From NCBI RefSeq assembly GCF_000832305.1, contig NZ_CP010536.1, positions 1-64,000 of the forward strand: 64,000 bases of DNA. The letters are read 5' to 3'. Below the pieces are notes generated by a model. The model did not search any database and was not told the origin of the DNA. It was given only the letters and a program-made list of their open reading frames with translations. Each line of letters begins with the position of its first letter. Within the stretch, counting starts at the first letter, position 1. This document shows, in pieces, positions 45,358 to 54,984 of this stretch. This DNA is from Cupriavidus basilensis. GTDB lineage: Bacteria > Pseudomonadota > Gammaproteobacteria > Burkholderiales > Burkholderiaceae. The translations under genes were made by a program, and so were the position numbers.

Positions 45358-48300
45358 ATGTACCGCGTGAAACAAGCCGCTCTGCCTCAGGACAACGCAC
45401 AACCCGATCCGTCGCCCGATGCATCGCCCGATTCGTTGCCTGATTCGTCGCCCGGCCTGTCCATGGCCGAGCGTGGCCGTCGCCGCGTGTGGGTGCGTGC
45501 GCTGGCTGGCGTGGTGGCCATCACGACCTGGCTGGCGCCGCTGCAGGTGTCCTTGCAGCAAGCCCGGCAGGCGGCAGGGGCGTTGGCGGCGGGCGCCTCG
45601 GATCCGGCAAGTATTGCGATGCAGTCCGGCGCCGCGCGGCAAAGCCTGATGCGCTGGGCGCTCGCGCACCTGCCGGTGACGCTCAGCTTTGGCCCTGCGG
45701 CGGCCCATGCCGCGCCGGTCACCGACCCGAACGCGCCCGTGCGCTTCACCCCGTCGATCGGCACCACCAGCGGACCCGGCGCGCCGGCGGGCGGCGTGCC
45801 GGTGGTGGGCATCACCACGCCCAACGCGGCGGGTATCTCGCTCAACCAGTACCGCGCCTTCGTGGTCGATCCGATCGGCCTGATCCTCAACAACAGCACC
45901 ACCGGCGGCGGCACGTTCCTCGGCGGCCAGGTTGGCGCCAACGCCAACCTGGCCGCCTCCGGCCCTGCGGGTCTGATCATCAACCAGGTGACCAGCCAGA
46001 CGCCCGCCCAGGTCAACGGCACCATCGAAGTGTTCGGCGCCCCGGCCGGGGTTGTGATCGCCGCGCCCGGCGGGGTCTATACCCGGGGGGCGAGCTTTAC
46101 CAACACCACCCAGGTCACGCTCACCACGGGCGTGCCGCAGTTCCTGTCGGGCACCGGGGCCGCCACCAGCTTCGATGCCGCCACCGCTGCCGGCTTCCTC
46201 GTGCAGGGCGGGCGTGTTCAGATCGCCAACCCGTCGCCGGGGAACGCCAACGGCGTGGGCATCGAGGGCACGGTCGGCAACATCAACCTGATCGCCGAGT
46301 CGATCGGCGTCGATGCGGCGCTGTATGCGGGCAACCAGATCAACCTGGTAGCCGGGCGGCAGCTGGTCACGCCCATCGCTACACCCTCTGCTACGCCATC
46401 CGGCGGCGCCTTTGCCACCACGGCCACCGGTGCAAACAACGCGGCCAGCAACACCAGCGCCGCCAGCGGCCTGGCAATCGACGCCACCGCTTTCGGCGCC
46501 ATGACCGCCGGCCAGATCCACATCGTGAGCACCGCCGCAGGCCTGGGCGTGCGCGCCGATGGCAATCTCGCCGCGTCGGCCAACAACCTGACGCTCGATT
46601 CCGCCGGCAACCTTAAGGTTGCCGGCACCTACGCCAAGCAGGCGGTCGCGCTCCAAGCCGCTGGCGCCGTGGTGGCGTCTGGCGATGGCCACAGCGAGGC
46701 CGGATACACCCTCAACGCCGGGCAGGACGCCACACTGGGCGGCACGCTGCGCGCGGGCAAGGCCGTGGCGGTGTCGGCAGGCGGCTCGATCCACGGTGCC
46801 GGTGGCATCCAGGCGCAGGATGCCGTGACCCTGGCCGCCGGCGCCAGCGTGGATGTGGGCGGCGCGGTCAGTGGATCGCGGATCGCCATCTCGGCGGCGG
46901 GCAACGATGGCCGTGGCGATATCCATTTGCGCGGCGATGTCACCTCGCCGGGCACGATCCAGCTGGACGCGGCGCGCGACACCACCATCGACGGCAGCGC
47001 GGTTTCCGCTTCCGATCTGGACTTGTCCACCCAACGCCATCTCACCATCAACGGCATGGCGGGCAGCACCGGCGGCAATGTGTCGCTCACCGGCGTCACC
47101 GGCAACGTCACCACCGCCGGCAACGTCGTGTCGCCCGGCACGCTTGCCGTCACTGCGGGAGTCGATGCCAATCTCGGCGGCCAGGTGCTCGCCACCGGCC
47201 CGGTTGGCGTCACCGCCCGCAGCGGGAGCATCACCACCAGCGGGCAGATCGGCAGCAACGCCAGCCTCGCGCTCACCGCCGCGCAGAACGTCACGGTGGG
47301 CGGCCAGGCCCAGAGCGCGGGCAAGACCACCATCACCGCCACCGCCGGCAGCGCCGCGATCCACGGCGCGCTGACCAGCGATGGCGACGCCGCCATCACG
47401 GCGGGGCAGAACGCCAACGTGGCCGGCAGCGTGGCCAGCGGCGGCAACGCCACGATCCAGGCCGCGGCCGGCTCGGCCACGGTGAGCGGGGCGCTCTCCA
47501 GCGTGGGCAGCGCCACCGTGCAGGCGGGGCAGAACCTCACCCTGGGCGGCCGCGTGCTGAGCGGCGGCGATCTGGCGGCCACGGCCGGGCAGACGCTCAA
47601 CGCGGGGCAACTCACCTGGGTGGGCGGCAACGCGACGTTGCGGGGCACGGACATCCAGGTGGGTTCGGCGGCGAGTCCCGGCACAGCCGGGGGCAATGCC
47701 GTCGCAGGCACGCTCGACGCGTCGGCCACCCGCAGCCTCGCCCTGACCGGCGACACCACGGCCGCCAACATGACGCTGGGCGGCCAGTCCGTTGCCAACA
47801 GCGGGGCAACGATCGCCACGCAGCAGCTCACGATCAACGGCGGCGCCGTGAGCAACGCCGGGACGCTCGCGGGCAACCAGGTCAGCCTGACGGCCGCCAC
47901 CCTGGTCAACCGCGGCACCGTGGGCGGCCAGACCGTCAACGTCACGGCGGCGAACGCCCTGGACAACGCCCAGGGCCTGATCGCAGGCGCCAAGCATCTC
48001 GTCGTCACTGCTGGCGCGCTCGCCAGCAACCAGGGTGGCACCCTCTTCGCCGGCGATCTCACCGGACACGCGCCCACGGTAGGCGACCTGACGCTGAGCA
48101 TCACGGGCGGCAACGGGAGCTTCAACAACGCGGCGGGCCAGATCCTGGCGGGCAACAACCTGACGGTCAATACGCCGAACCAGGTGTTCGACCCATCGGC
48201 GGCCACCACCGGCACGCTGAACGCCAACGCCACCCTGACGCTTGCCGCGCTGGCCATCAACAACACCGGCACGTGGAACGTGCCGGGCGCCAACGTGGTG

Positions 48301-51300
48301 CTCAACGCCAGCCAGGGCATCACCAATACCGGCACGATCCAGAAATCCGGCGACCTGACACTGGCCACCGGCGGCACGTTGACCAACAGCGGGCAGATCG
48401 TGGGCGGCAGCCATCTGTCGCTGTCCGCGGGCACGCTGTCGAACACCGGGACCATCCACGCCAACGGCGATCTGGCGCTGGCCGGCAATGTGTCGAATAG
48501 CGGCACTGCCGAGGCATTGGGCAACCTGACCGTGACTGGCGGCGACTACGACAACCGTGGCGGCACCACCCAGGCCGGCGGCGACATCAAGGTCGATATC
48601 TCCGGCACGCTCAACAACATCGGCAGCGTGATCGGCGCCAAGGGCAACTTGCATATCGCCGCAGGCGCGGTCATCAATGACCGCACCGCGCCGGTTGATG
48701 CGGGCAGTTCCACCACCAAGGTGGTCAACGACAGTCTGCTCAACGCGACCATCATCGGCAGCTATTCGCGCTGGTTGCAAGGGGGAGCCTGCGACAGCTG
48801 CCCTGCCTATGTACCAGGCGCAATATCCAACATCACGCTGGCCGACGTCACGCGCAATCCCGACGGCTCCGTGTTGCTGGTTCGTGGCGCAGAAATCATT
48901 CCCTCGAACGGGGACCAGCAATTCGGACAAAACCTGTGGCACCTGATCCCCGGCACCGTGGGCCGCGATCGCGTGCCAGTGTTCCTGCTGACGCCCGAAA
49001 GCACCCTCAATCTTGGCATGCCCACCGTCGACCATACGGTGGTGCGGCAGGCCGACGGGACCGCCGGCCAGATCATCAGTGGCGGCAACCTCGACATCAA
49101 CGCGGCCTCGCTCTCGAACAAGGGCGGCATCATCTCGGCCGGCAAGAACGCGACGCTCAACGTTGGCAGCCTGGACAACAGCCGTTCTGCAACGCTGGTC
49201 AACAGTACCGGGGATTCGGTGAACCAGGGCGAGCTCTCGGCCTTCATGGCGCGGCTCGCGGCACTCACAACGGGCAATACCGACATCTACGGACCGGGAC
49301 CGCTGGTCTATGGCGTGCCGCCGAGCATGAGTGCCTGCGACAGCTGCTCCGCGCCGCCGCCATGGTCGCCGGTCGCGCAAGGCAAGACTGCCACTGGCGC
49401 GGCTGCGGCCGCGCCCAGCCAGGTAACGACCAGCTACCAGCTCGGCAAAGCCGGCCAGATCAGCGCCGGCGGCAACCTGACGCTCACCGGCACCGGCGAC
49501 CTGACCAATGCCGGCGACCTGGCCGCAGCGGGCAAGGTCGCCATCAAGACGCCGGGCACGTTCACCAACCAGGGCGTCTACGACAGCAAGATCACCACAA
49601 CGCCCGGCTGCGTGGCGGGCGCGCCGGACTGCCCGGGCGACAGCAATCCCCGCGTGGATGCCCTCGCCTGGCAACAGACGCCCAGCACGGTGGCGGCCGG
49701 CCAGACGCTCACGATCAGCGCGGCCAACATCCAGAACCTGAACGCCACGCTGGCCGCGCAGGGCGATGTGAGCCTGAACGCCACCAGCAGCGTGACCAAC
49801 CGCTCCGGCGCCATTCAGTCACTGACGGGCGATGTATCGATCACCGCGCCGACGCTGGTCAACACCACCATGGATCCAGCGCGGTTGCACAAGAGCTACG
49901 GCGGCCAGAACCCGCCCTACGCCGGCGGCTGCAATCCCGGTGGCACCTATGGCAACAGCCAGTGCGCGGCGAGCGAGGACGCCGCCGCCGGCCCGGCCGG
50001 CGTCATCTCCGCCGCGCGCGATGTGCAGCTGTCCGGCACCAACCTGACCAACAAGGGCGCGCTCATCACCGGCGGGCGCAACGTCACGGTCGGCATGGCC
50101 GGCAGCATCGACAACAGCAGCATCCCGCTCAACGCCGACTGGGTGGGGCGCTGGCAGGAAGACCGCAGCGGCGGCGACCGCTGGCACGACACCGGCGGGC
50201 GCGCCACGCTCGGCAGCCTGGAGTCCGGCATCCAGGCCGGCAACGCGCTGTCGGTGACGGCCGGCGGCCAGGTGCTCAACACCGGCAACCTGATGGGCAG
50301 CACCGTCGACCTGACGGGAGCCGCCCTGGTGAACGGCTACACCAGCCCCACGCAACCCACGCCACCCGCAACCGGCGCGCAGCAAGTCATCCCGCTGGGC
50401 CCGGTGGTCACGCCCGGCGGCGCGGTACCGGCCGCCAAGCCGGTGAACAACCCGACCACCCCCTGGCAGTTCAACCCGGTCATCGTGGCCACGCCGGCGG
50501 CGCCCACCACCGGCAGCAGCCAGACCATCGACTGGCACTTCAGCGCCAAGCTCGGCGGCAACCCGGTCACCGCGCCCAACGGCACCACGGACCGCGCGCA
50601 ATACCTGAACAACAGCCCGGCCACCGCCGTGCTGGCCGGCATCACGCCCGACAGCCTGCTCGCGCAACTGCCGGCCGAGCTGCGCCCGGGCAAGGTCAGC
50701 TTCTACTACGACCCCTACACCGAAGGACAAAAGCTGCAGCAAGCCGCGCTGCAACAGACCGGCCAAGCCAGCTTCGTGAGTGGCCTGGCCTGGGACAGCC
50801 AGAACCAGCTCTCGGTCACCGACCAGGAAAAGCTGAGCCTCTACAAGAACGCCGCGGACTACGCCAAGGCGCACCACATCGCGCTGGGCACGGCGCTGAC
50901 CCAGACGCAGGTCAACGAGCTCGACAAGCCCCTGCTCTGGTACGTGCAGCAAGCCGTGCCCGACCCGAGCTGCAACACCGTAGCCAGCACCGCATGCCCC
51001 ACGGTGAACGCGCTGGTGCCGCAGGTGTACCTGCCCGAAGGCTACGCACAGGCGCTCACCAAGCCGACCGGCGGCACCATCGCCGGCGACAACGTGAGCC
51101 TGGACATCGCGGGCCAACTGCGCAACAGCGGCGCCATCACCGCCGCCGACACGCTCAACGTAAAAGCCGGCAGCATCGACGCCGGCCCCAATGTGGTGGA
51201 CATCGGCACCTCGGCGTACAAAGCGCAGAGCGGCTGGAACGTGATCACCGGCACGGTGGTGCAGCCCGGCGGGTTCATGAGCGCCATGCGCATGAACATC

Positions 51301-53172
51301 GAGGCCGACAGCATCCACGCGGTCAACGACGCGTTCCTGATCCGCAACGCCGACGGCACGGTCGACGAAGCCGCCACCGTGGCGCTGGTGAACCAGCTGA
51401 AGGCCAACCTGGGGTTGAACTACACCGAGGGCACGGTTGCTGACGATATTCATACGCAGTTTATTAAGGAGAAGAAGGGGTTCGGGGTCCTGGGCCAGAT
51501 CGTAGCGATCGTGGCCTCGGTGGCGATCTCCATCGTCACTGCGGGAGCTGGGGCCTCGCTGATGGCGGTCATGATGGCCGGCATGCTGTCGAGTATGGCG
51601 AGCCAAGCCATCCTGACGGGCTCGATCAACATGGGGACGGCGTTGAAGGCCGGAGTCATATCGGCCGTCACGGCGGGCCTGACACAAGGCGCCTTGGCCG
51701 GGTTGAATCTGGGAGGCGCCGGCGTCAGCAGCATTGGTGACAGTATTAGTGTGGGCAACTGGGGAGCAGTCCAGTCCGGCCTCGGAAATTACGTCGGAGC
51801 AAGCCTGGTGCGCTCAGCGATTAGCGCCGGGGTCAACACGATCGCTTATGGCGGCAGCTTCGGGCAAGCCTTCGCGAACGGGCTGGTGCGGGATGCGGCG
51901 GCGGTTGGTGCCAACGCCATCGGGGTGACACTGCCGGGCATCGGAACCGACGGGGCGAACCCCGGAACGATTCTGGCCAACGCGGCTAGTCACGCGCTGC
52001 TTGGATGTGCTGCGCAGAGCCTGACGGGCGGGGATTGCGCAGGCGGTGCGGTTGGTGGCGCGGCCAGTGCGATTGCGGCTCCCCTCATCCGGGATGCAAT
52101 CTATGGTGGAAACCAGACCGTCGTTGAAAACCCGGATGGCACGCGGACTACTCAATATAACGACACGGCATCGAACGCAGCCATTGCTGCGCTGGCCACA
52201 CTGGTTGGCGGCGCGGCGGGCGCCCTGCTGGGGACGAACGCGACGTCGGCCGCAAGCGCTGCGCAGAATGAAGTCCTCAACAATGCGCTATCGACGAAGC
52301 TGGTCTCCGAAAAGAGCGCCAGGCTGGCCGATTGTGGCGGTAACGCGATGTGCGAGTCTGCTGTCACTGCCGAGTTCCGTCTGAAAAGCAATGCTCAGAC
52401 CGCGGACTTTGTTCAAAAGGTGAGCGATCCGAATCAGCGTACGTTGCTTGCCCTTAACCTACAGAACGACCGGACTCAGGTTCAAGGACTGCTCGCCAAC
52501 CCGAATTGCCAGGGTGCCTGCAGGGATAGTGCGCAAGCCAGTCTCGTCGAGTATGACCGTCAGATTGGGATGGTCAATGACTCGACTAGTCGGGATCTGA
52601 ATCGCGCTATGCTGGGAACGGCGGTGGATGCCGGGCTGACCATTGCATCGGGTGTCGGGCTGCTGACGCGCATTCTGCGGGGTGGCGCTGCTGCGGCCGA
52701 TGTAGCAGAAACGGCGCTGCCCAAAGGCTCCGCTTCTAGTTCAATTACTGCTGCAAGGGACATTGACCACAGCGCCCAAGTCCCAAGCGCTGCCACAAGC
52801 ACTTCGTCAGCTTTGCAGCAGGCGTCGAATATCTTCTCGTCGAGTGCGCCTGGCACCATCCAGATAGGCAAAGCAGCATTTACAGAGCTACCGAGCACGG
52901 GCAATGCTGCTATCTTCTCTGGCGCGACCGATTCCCAGGTTCACCAGTATTTTATGAGCCTGACCGGCGCAACGGAGCTGCCAGTTGCTCGGACGATCCC
53001 AGGGAAGGGGACGATCTATGTAGTCAATACACCGAGTGGGAACTTTACGCTGAGAGATTTTTCCTCATCGTCTGGGCAGACGGGGTCAGCATGGACCATT
53101 GATATACCGAAGGGGGCCGTGGGCACAACATACAATCCCGAGATTAAGTTCCTCAAGGGAGGCAATCCATGA
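45358..53172 (+). CDS. cdiA: CdiA/FHA-like giant exoprotein with C-terminal toxin
   Basis: The 2604-aa product starts at ATG 45358 with an AGGAAG site. A charged extended N terminus precedes two hydrophobic stretches (RALAGVVAITTWLAPLQVSL; LMRWALAHLPVTLSFGPAAAHA). The TPS-type domain spans about 120-330, but the usual NPNGI is APGGV here (236-240). A long beta-helix of repeats follows. From residue about 1660 comes a segment that is repeated downstream. After residue about 2040 lies a DUF637-like pretoxin region (SIVTAGAGASLMAVMMAGMLSSMASQ). The C terminus (from about 2450, ending WTIDIPKGAVGTTYNPEIKF) is the variable toxin tip. Activity of the tip is not identified. The stop overlaps the immunity gene by 4 bp. 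Confidence 0.9.
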   Translation: MYRVKQAALPQDNAQPDPSPDASPDSLPDSSPGLSMAERGRRRVWVRALAGVVAITTWLAPLQVSLQQARQAAGALAAGASDPASIAMQSGAARQSLMRWALAHLPVTLSFGPAAAHAAPVTDPNAPVRFTPSIGTTSGPGAPAGGVPVVGITTPNAAGISLNQYRAFVVDPIGLILNNSTTGGGTFLGGQVGANANLAASGPAGLIINQVTSQTPAQVNGTIEVFGAPAGVVIAAPGGVYTRGASFTNTTQVTLTTGVPQFLSGTGAATSFDAATAAGFLVQGGRVQIANPSPGNANGVGIEGTVGNINLIAESIGVDAALYAGNQINLVAGRQLVTPIATPSATPSGGAFATTATGANNAASNTSAASGLAIDATAFGAMTAGQIHIVSTAAGLGVRADGNLAASANNLTLDSAGNLKVAGTYAKQAVALQAAGAVVASGDGHSEAGYTLNAGQDATLGGTLRAGKAVAVSAGGSIHGAGGIQAQDAVTLAAGASVDVGGAVSGSRIAISAAGNDGRGDIHLRGDVTSPGTIQLDAARDTTIDGSAVSASDLDLSTQRHLTINGMAGSTGGNVSLTGVTGNVTTAGNVVSPGTLAVTAGVDANLGGQVLATGPVGVTARSGSITTSGQIGSNASLALTAAQNVTVGGQAQSAGKTTITATAGSAAIHGALTSDGDAAITAGQNANVAGSVASGGNATIQAAAGSATVSGALSSVGSATVQAGQNLTLGGRVLSGGDLAATAGQTLNAGQLTWVGGNATLRGTDIQVGSAASPGTAGGNAVAGTLDASATRSLALTGDTTAANMTLGGQSVANSGATIATQQLTINGGAVSNAGTLAGNQVSLTAATLVNRGTVGGQTVNVTAANALDNAQGLIAGAKHLVVTAGALASNQGGTLFAGDLTGHAPTVGDLTLSITGGNGSFNNAAGQILAGNNLTVNTPNQVFDPSAATTGTLNANATLTLAALAINNTGTWNVPGANVVLNASQGITNTGTIQKSGDLTLATGGTLTNSGQIVGGSHLSLSAGTLSNTGTIHANGDLALAGNVSNSGTAEALGNLTVTGGDYDNRGGTTQAGGDIKVDISGTLNNIGSVIGAKGNLHIAAGAVINDRTAPVDAGSSTTKVVNDSLLNATIIGSYSRWLQGGACDSCPAYVPGAISNITLADVTRNPDGSVLLVRGAEIIPSNGDQQFGQNLWHLIPGTVGRDRVPVFLLTPESTLNLGMPTVDHTVVRQADGTAGQIISGGNLDINAASLSNKGGIISAGKNATLNVGSLDNSRSATLVNSTGDSVNQGELSAFMARLAALTTGNTDIYGPGPLVYGVPPSMSACDSCSAPPPWSPVAQGKTATGAAAAAPSQVTTSYQLGKAGQISAGGNLTLTGTGDLTNAGDLAAAGKVAIKTPGTFTNQGVYDSKITTTPGCVAGAPDCPGDSNPRVDALAWQQTPSTVAAGQTLTISAANIQNLNATLAAQGDVSLNATSSVTNRSGAIQSLTGDVSITAPTLVNTTMDPARLHKSYGGQNPPYAGGCNPGGTYGNSQCAASEDAAAGPAGVISAARDVQLSGTNLTNKGALITGGRNVTVGMAGSIDNSSIPLNADWVGRWQEDRSGGDRWHDTGGRATLGSLESGIQAGNALSVTAGGQVLNTGNLMGSTVDLTGAALVNGYTSPTQPTPPATGAQQVIPLGPVVTPGGAVPAAKPVNNPTTPWQFNPVIVATPAAPTTGSSQTIDWHFSAKLGGNPVTAPNGTTDRAQYLNNSPATAVLAGITPDSLLAQLPAELRPGKVSFYYDPYTEGQKLQQAALQQTGQASFVSGLAWDSQNQLSVTDQEKLSLYKNAADYAKAHHIALGTALTQTQVNELDKPLLWYVQQAVPDPSCNTVASTACPTVNALVPQVYLPEGYAQALTKPTGGTIAGDNVSLDIAGQLRNSGAITAADTLNVKAGSIDAGPNVVDIGTSAYKAQSGWNVITGTVVQPGGFMSAMRMNIEADSIHAVNDAFLIRNADGTVDEAATVALVNQLKANLGLNYTEGTVADDIHTQFIKEKKGFGVLGQIVAIVASVAISIVTAGAGASLMAVMMAGMLSSMASQAILTGSINMGTALKAGVISAVTAGLTQGALAGLNLGGAGVSSIGDSISVGNWGAVQSGLGNYVGASLVRSAISAGVNTIAYGGSFGQAFANGLVRDAAAVGANAIGVTLPGIGTDGANPGTILANAASHALLGCAAQSLTGGDCAGGAVGGAASAIAAPLIRDAIYGGNQTVVENPDGTRTTQYNDTASNAAIAALATLVGGAAGALLGTNATSAASAAQNEVLNNALSTKLVSEKSARLADCGGNAMCESAVTAEFRLKSNAQTADFVQKVSDPNQRTLLALNLQNDRTQVQGLLANPNCQGACRDSAQASLVEYDRQIGMVNDSTSRDLNRAMLGTAVDAGLTIASGVGLLTRILRGGAAAADVAETALPKGSASSSITAARDIDHSAQVPSAATSTSSALQQASNIFSSSAPGTIQIGKAAFTELPSTGNAAIFSGATDSQVHQYFMSLTGATELPVARTIPGKGTIYVVNTPSGNFTLRDFSSSSGQTGSAWTIDIPKGAVGTTYNPEIKFLKGGNP
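50333..51479 (+). repeat. 1.15-kb direct repeat, copy in cdiA
   Basis: This stretch of cdiA, coding for residues about 1660-2040, is repeated at 53838-54984 with only scattered substitutions (for example 50850-50930 against the same part downstream). The offset is 3505 bp. It is ideal for homologous recombination that would swap the toxin tip. Confidence 0.93.
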
Positions 53173-53570
53173 GACATATTGAACACATTGATGAAATCGT
53201 TCGAGATTCATTTGGCCTATGGATCACAGGCCTGTTTAGCGCGATCAGTGCATGGAACCCAACTCTCTCGTTTGAGGAACACAAGACGGTATTCTTTTGG
53301 TTGATCGAGCAATTGCTAAGAACGGGGAAAATCAAGTTTATTGCTCCTGGAGCAGACTGCTATACGTCGCCCGGTAACCCACATCCACGATTTACGATTC
53401 ATGATGATGAAGCCCAGTGGCACGAGCCTCCGGAAGCGATTGTGAGGCAGCTTCGTGCCCAATGGCCGCAGCACGCGCATAACGAAAACGATCTGGACCT
53501 TGTGACCTACTTTTACAGCATACCTGGAGTTATCTGGGTCGAAGACGACGGAACGCTTGTAGCGTCATAA
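53169..53570 (+). CDS. cdiI: CDI immunity protein, possible DUF596 family
   Basis: The 133-aa product starts inside the cdiA stop (ATGA overlap at 53169), the normal arrangement for the immunity gene of a CdiA toxin. It reads SFEEHKTVFFWLIEQLLRTGKIKFIAP and later LVTYFYSIPGVIWVEDDG. This pattern resembles DUF596-type immunity proteins (short helical F-x-W-LL...G-x-IKL). It presumably neutralises the toxin tip of the upstream protein. Cognate pairing is inferred from adjacency. Confidence 0.85.
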   Translation: MRHIEHIDEIVRDSFGLWITGLFSAISAWNPTLSFEEHKTVFFWLIEQLLRTGKIKFIAPGADCYTSPGNPHPRFTIHDDEAQWHEPPEAIVRQLRAQWPQHAHNENDLDLVTYFYSIPGVIWVEDDGTLVAS

Positions 53571-53579
53571 AGACAAGCG

Positions 53580-53837
53580 GCACAGGGGGGCGGGGCGGCC
53601 GCTGCGACTGGAGTTGATTGTGCGGGTGATGCCATTCGCGGGGCGACCTCGGCAGTCGTGGCACCGCTGGTGCGTGACGGGCTGTACGACGGCACCCAGA
53701 GCGTGACGACGGTCGACAATGGGGACGGCACGTAGACCGTAACGACGAGCTATGACAACCGGGTCTACAACGCTGCGACGGCGGCAATCGCGATGCTGGC
53801 CGGCGGTGCCTTGGCGGGAGCGTTCGGGCTGAACGCG
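53580..53837 (+). pseudogene. pretoxin remnant of an old CDI cassette
   Basis: The stretch encodes DAIRGATSAVVAPLVRDGLYDGTQSV, then a TAG, then TVTTSYDNRVYNAATAAIAMLAGGALAGAFGLNAT. These are parts of the conserved pretoxin segment also present at 59826 onwards. It has an internal stop and fuses out of frame with the orphan module at 53838. It is a decayed relic. Confidence 0.75.
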
Positions 53838-54984
53838 ACGGCTACACCAGCCCCACGCAACCCACGCCACCCGCAACCGGCGCGCAGCAAGTCATCCCGC
53901 TGGGCCCGGTGGTCACGCCCGGCGGCGCGGTACCGGCCGCCAAGCCGGTGAACAACCCGACCACCCCCTGGCAGTTCAACCCGGTCATCGTGGCCACGCC
54001 GGCGGCGCCCACCACCGGCAGCAGCCAGACCATCGACTGGCACTTCAGCGCCAAGCTCGGCGGCAACCCGGTCACCGCGCCCAACGGCACCACGGACCGC
54101 GCGCAATACCTGAACAACAGCCCGGCCACCGCCGTGCTGGCCGGCATCACGCCCGACAGCCTGCTCGCGCAACTGCCGGCCGAGCTGCGCCCGGGCAAGG
54201 TCAGCTTCTACTACGACCCCTACACCGAAGGACAAAAGCTGCAGCAAGCCGCGCTGCAACAGACCGGCCAAGCCAGCTTCGTGAGTGGCCTGGCCTGGGA
54301 CAGCCAGAACCAGCTCTCGGTCACCGACCAGGAAAAGCTGAGCCTCTACAAGAACGCGGCGGACTACGCCAAGGCGCACCACATCGCGCTGGGCACGGCG
54401 CTGACGCAGACGCAGATCAACGAGCTCGACAAGCCCCTGCTCTGGTACGTGCAGCAAGCCGTGCCCGACCCGAGCTGCAACACCGTAGCCAGCACCGCAT
54501 GCCCCACGGTGAACGCGCTGGTGCCGCAGGTGTACCTGCCCGAAGGCTACGCGCAGGCGCTCACCAAGCCGACCGGCGGCACCATCGCCGGCGACAACGT
54601 GAGCCTGGACATCGCCGGGCAACTGCGCAACAGCGGCGCCATCACCGCCGCCGACACGCTCAACGTAAAAGCCGGCAGCATCGACGCCGGCCCCAACGTG
54701 GTGGACATCGGCACCTCGGCCTACAAGGCGCAGGGCGGCTGGAACGTGATCACCGGCACGGTGGTGCAGCCCGGCGGGTTCATGAGCGCGATGCGCATGA
54801 ACATCGAGGCCGACCGCATCCACGCGGTCAACGACGCGTTCCTGGTCCGCAACGCCGACGGTACGGTCGACGAGGCCGCCACCGTGGCGCTGGTGAACCA
54901 GTTGAAGGCCAACCTGGGGTTGAACTACACCGAGGGTACGGTCGCTGACGATATTCATACGCAGTTTATTAAGGAGAAGAAGGG
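53838..54984 (+). repeat. 1.15-kb direct repeat, orphan-cassette copy
   Basis: Second copy of the cdiA segment 50333-51479. It lies at the 5' end of the orphan module and has no start codon of its own with a ribosome-binding site. The reading frame is preserved relative to the repeat. Confidence 0.93.

Noticed and set aside
45307..49674. 1455-codon minus-strand open frame across the CdiA-like gene
   Set aside because: It mirrors the repetitive GC-rich exoprotein gene. It has no recognisable domain, and the plus-strand gene has clear TPS features.
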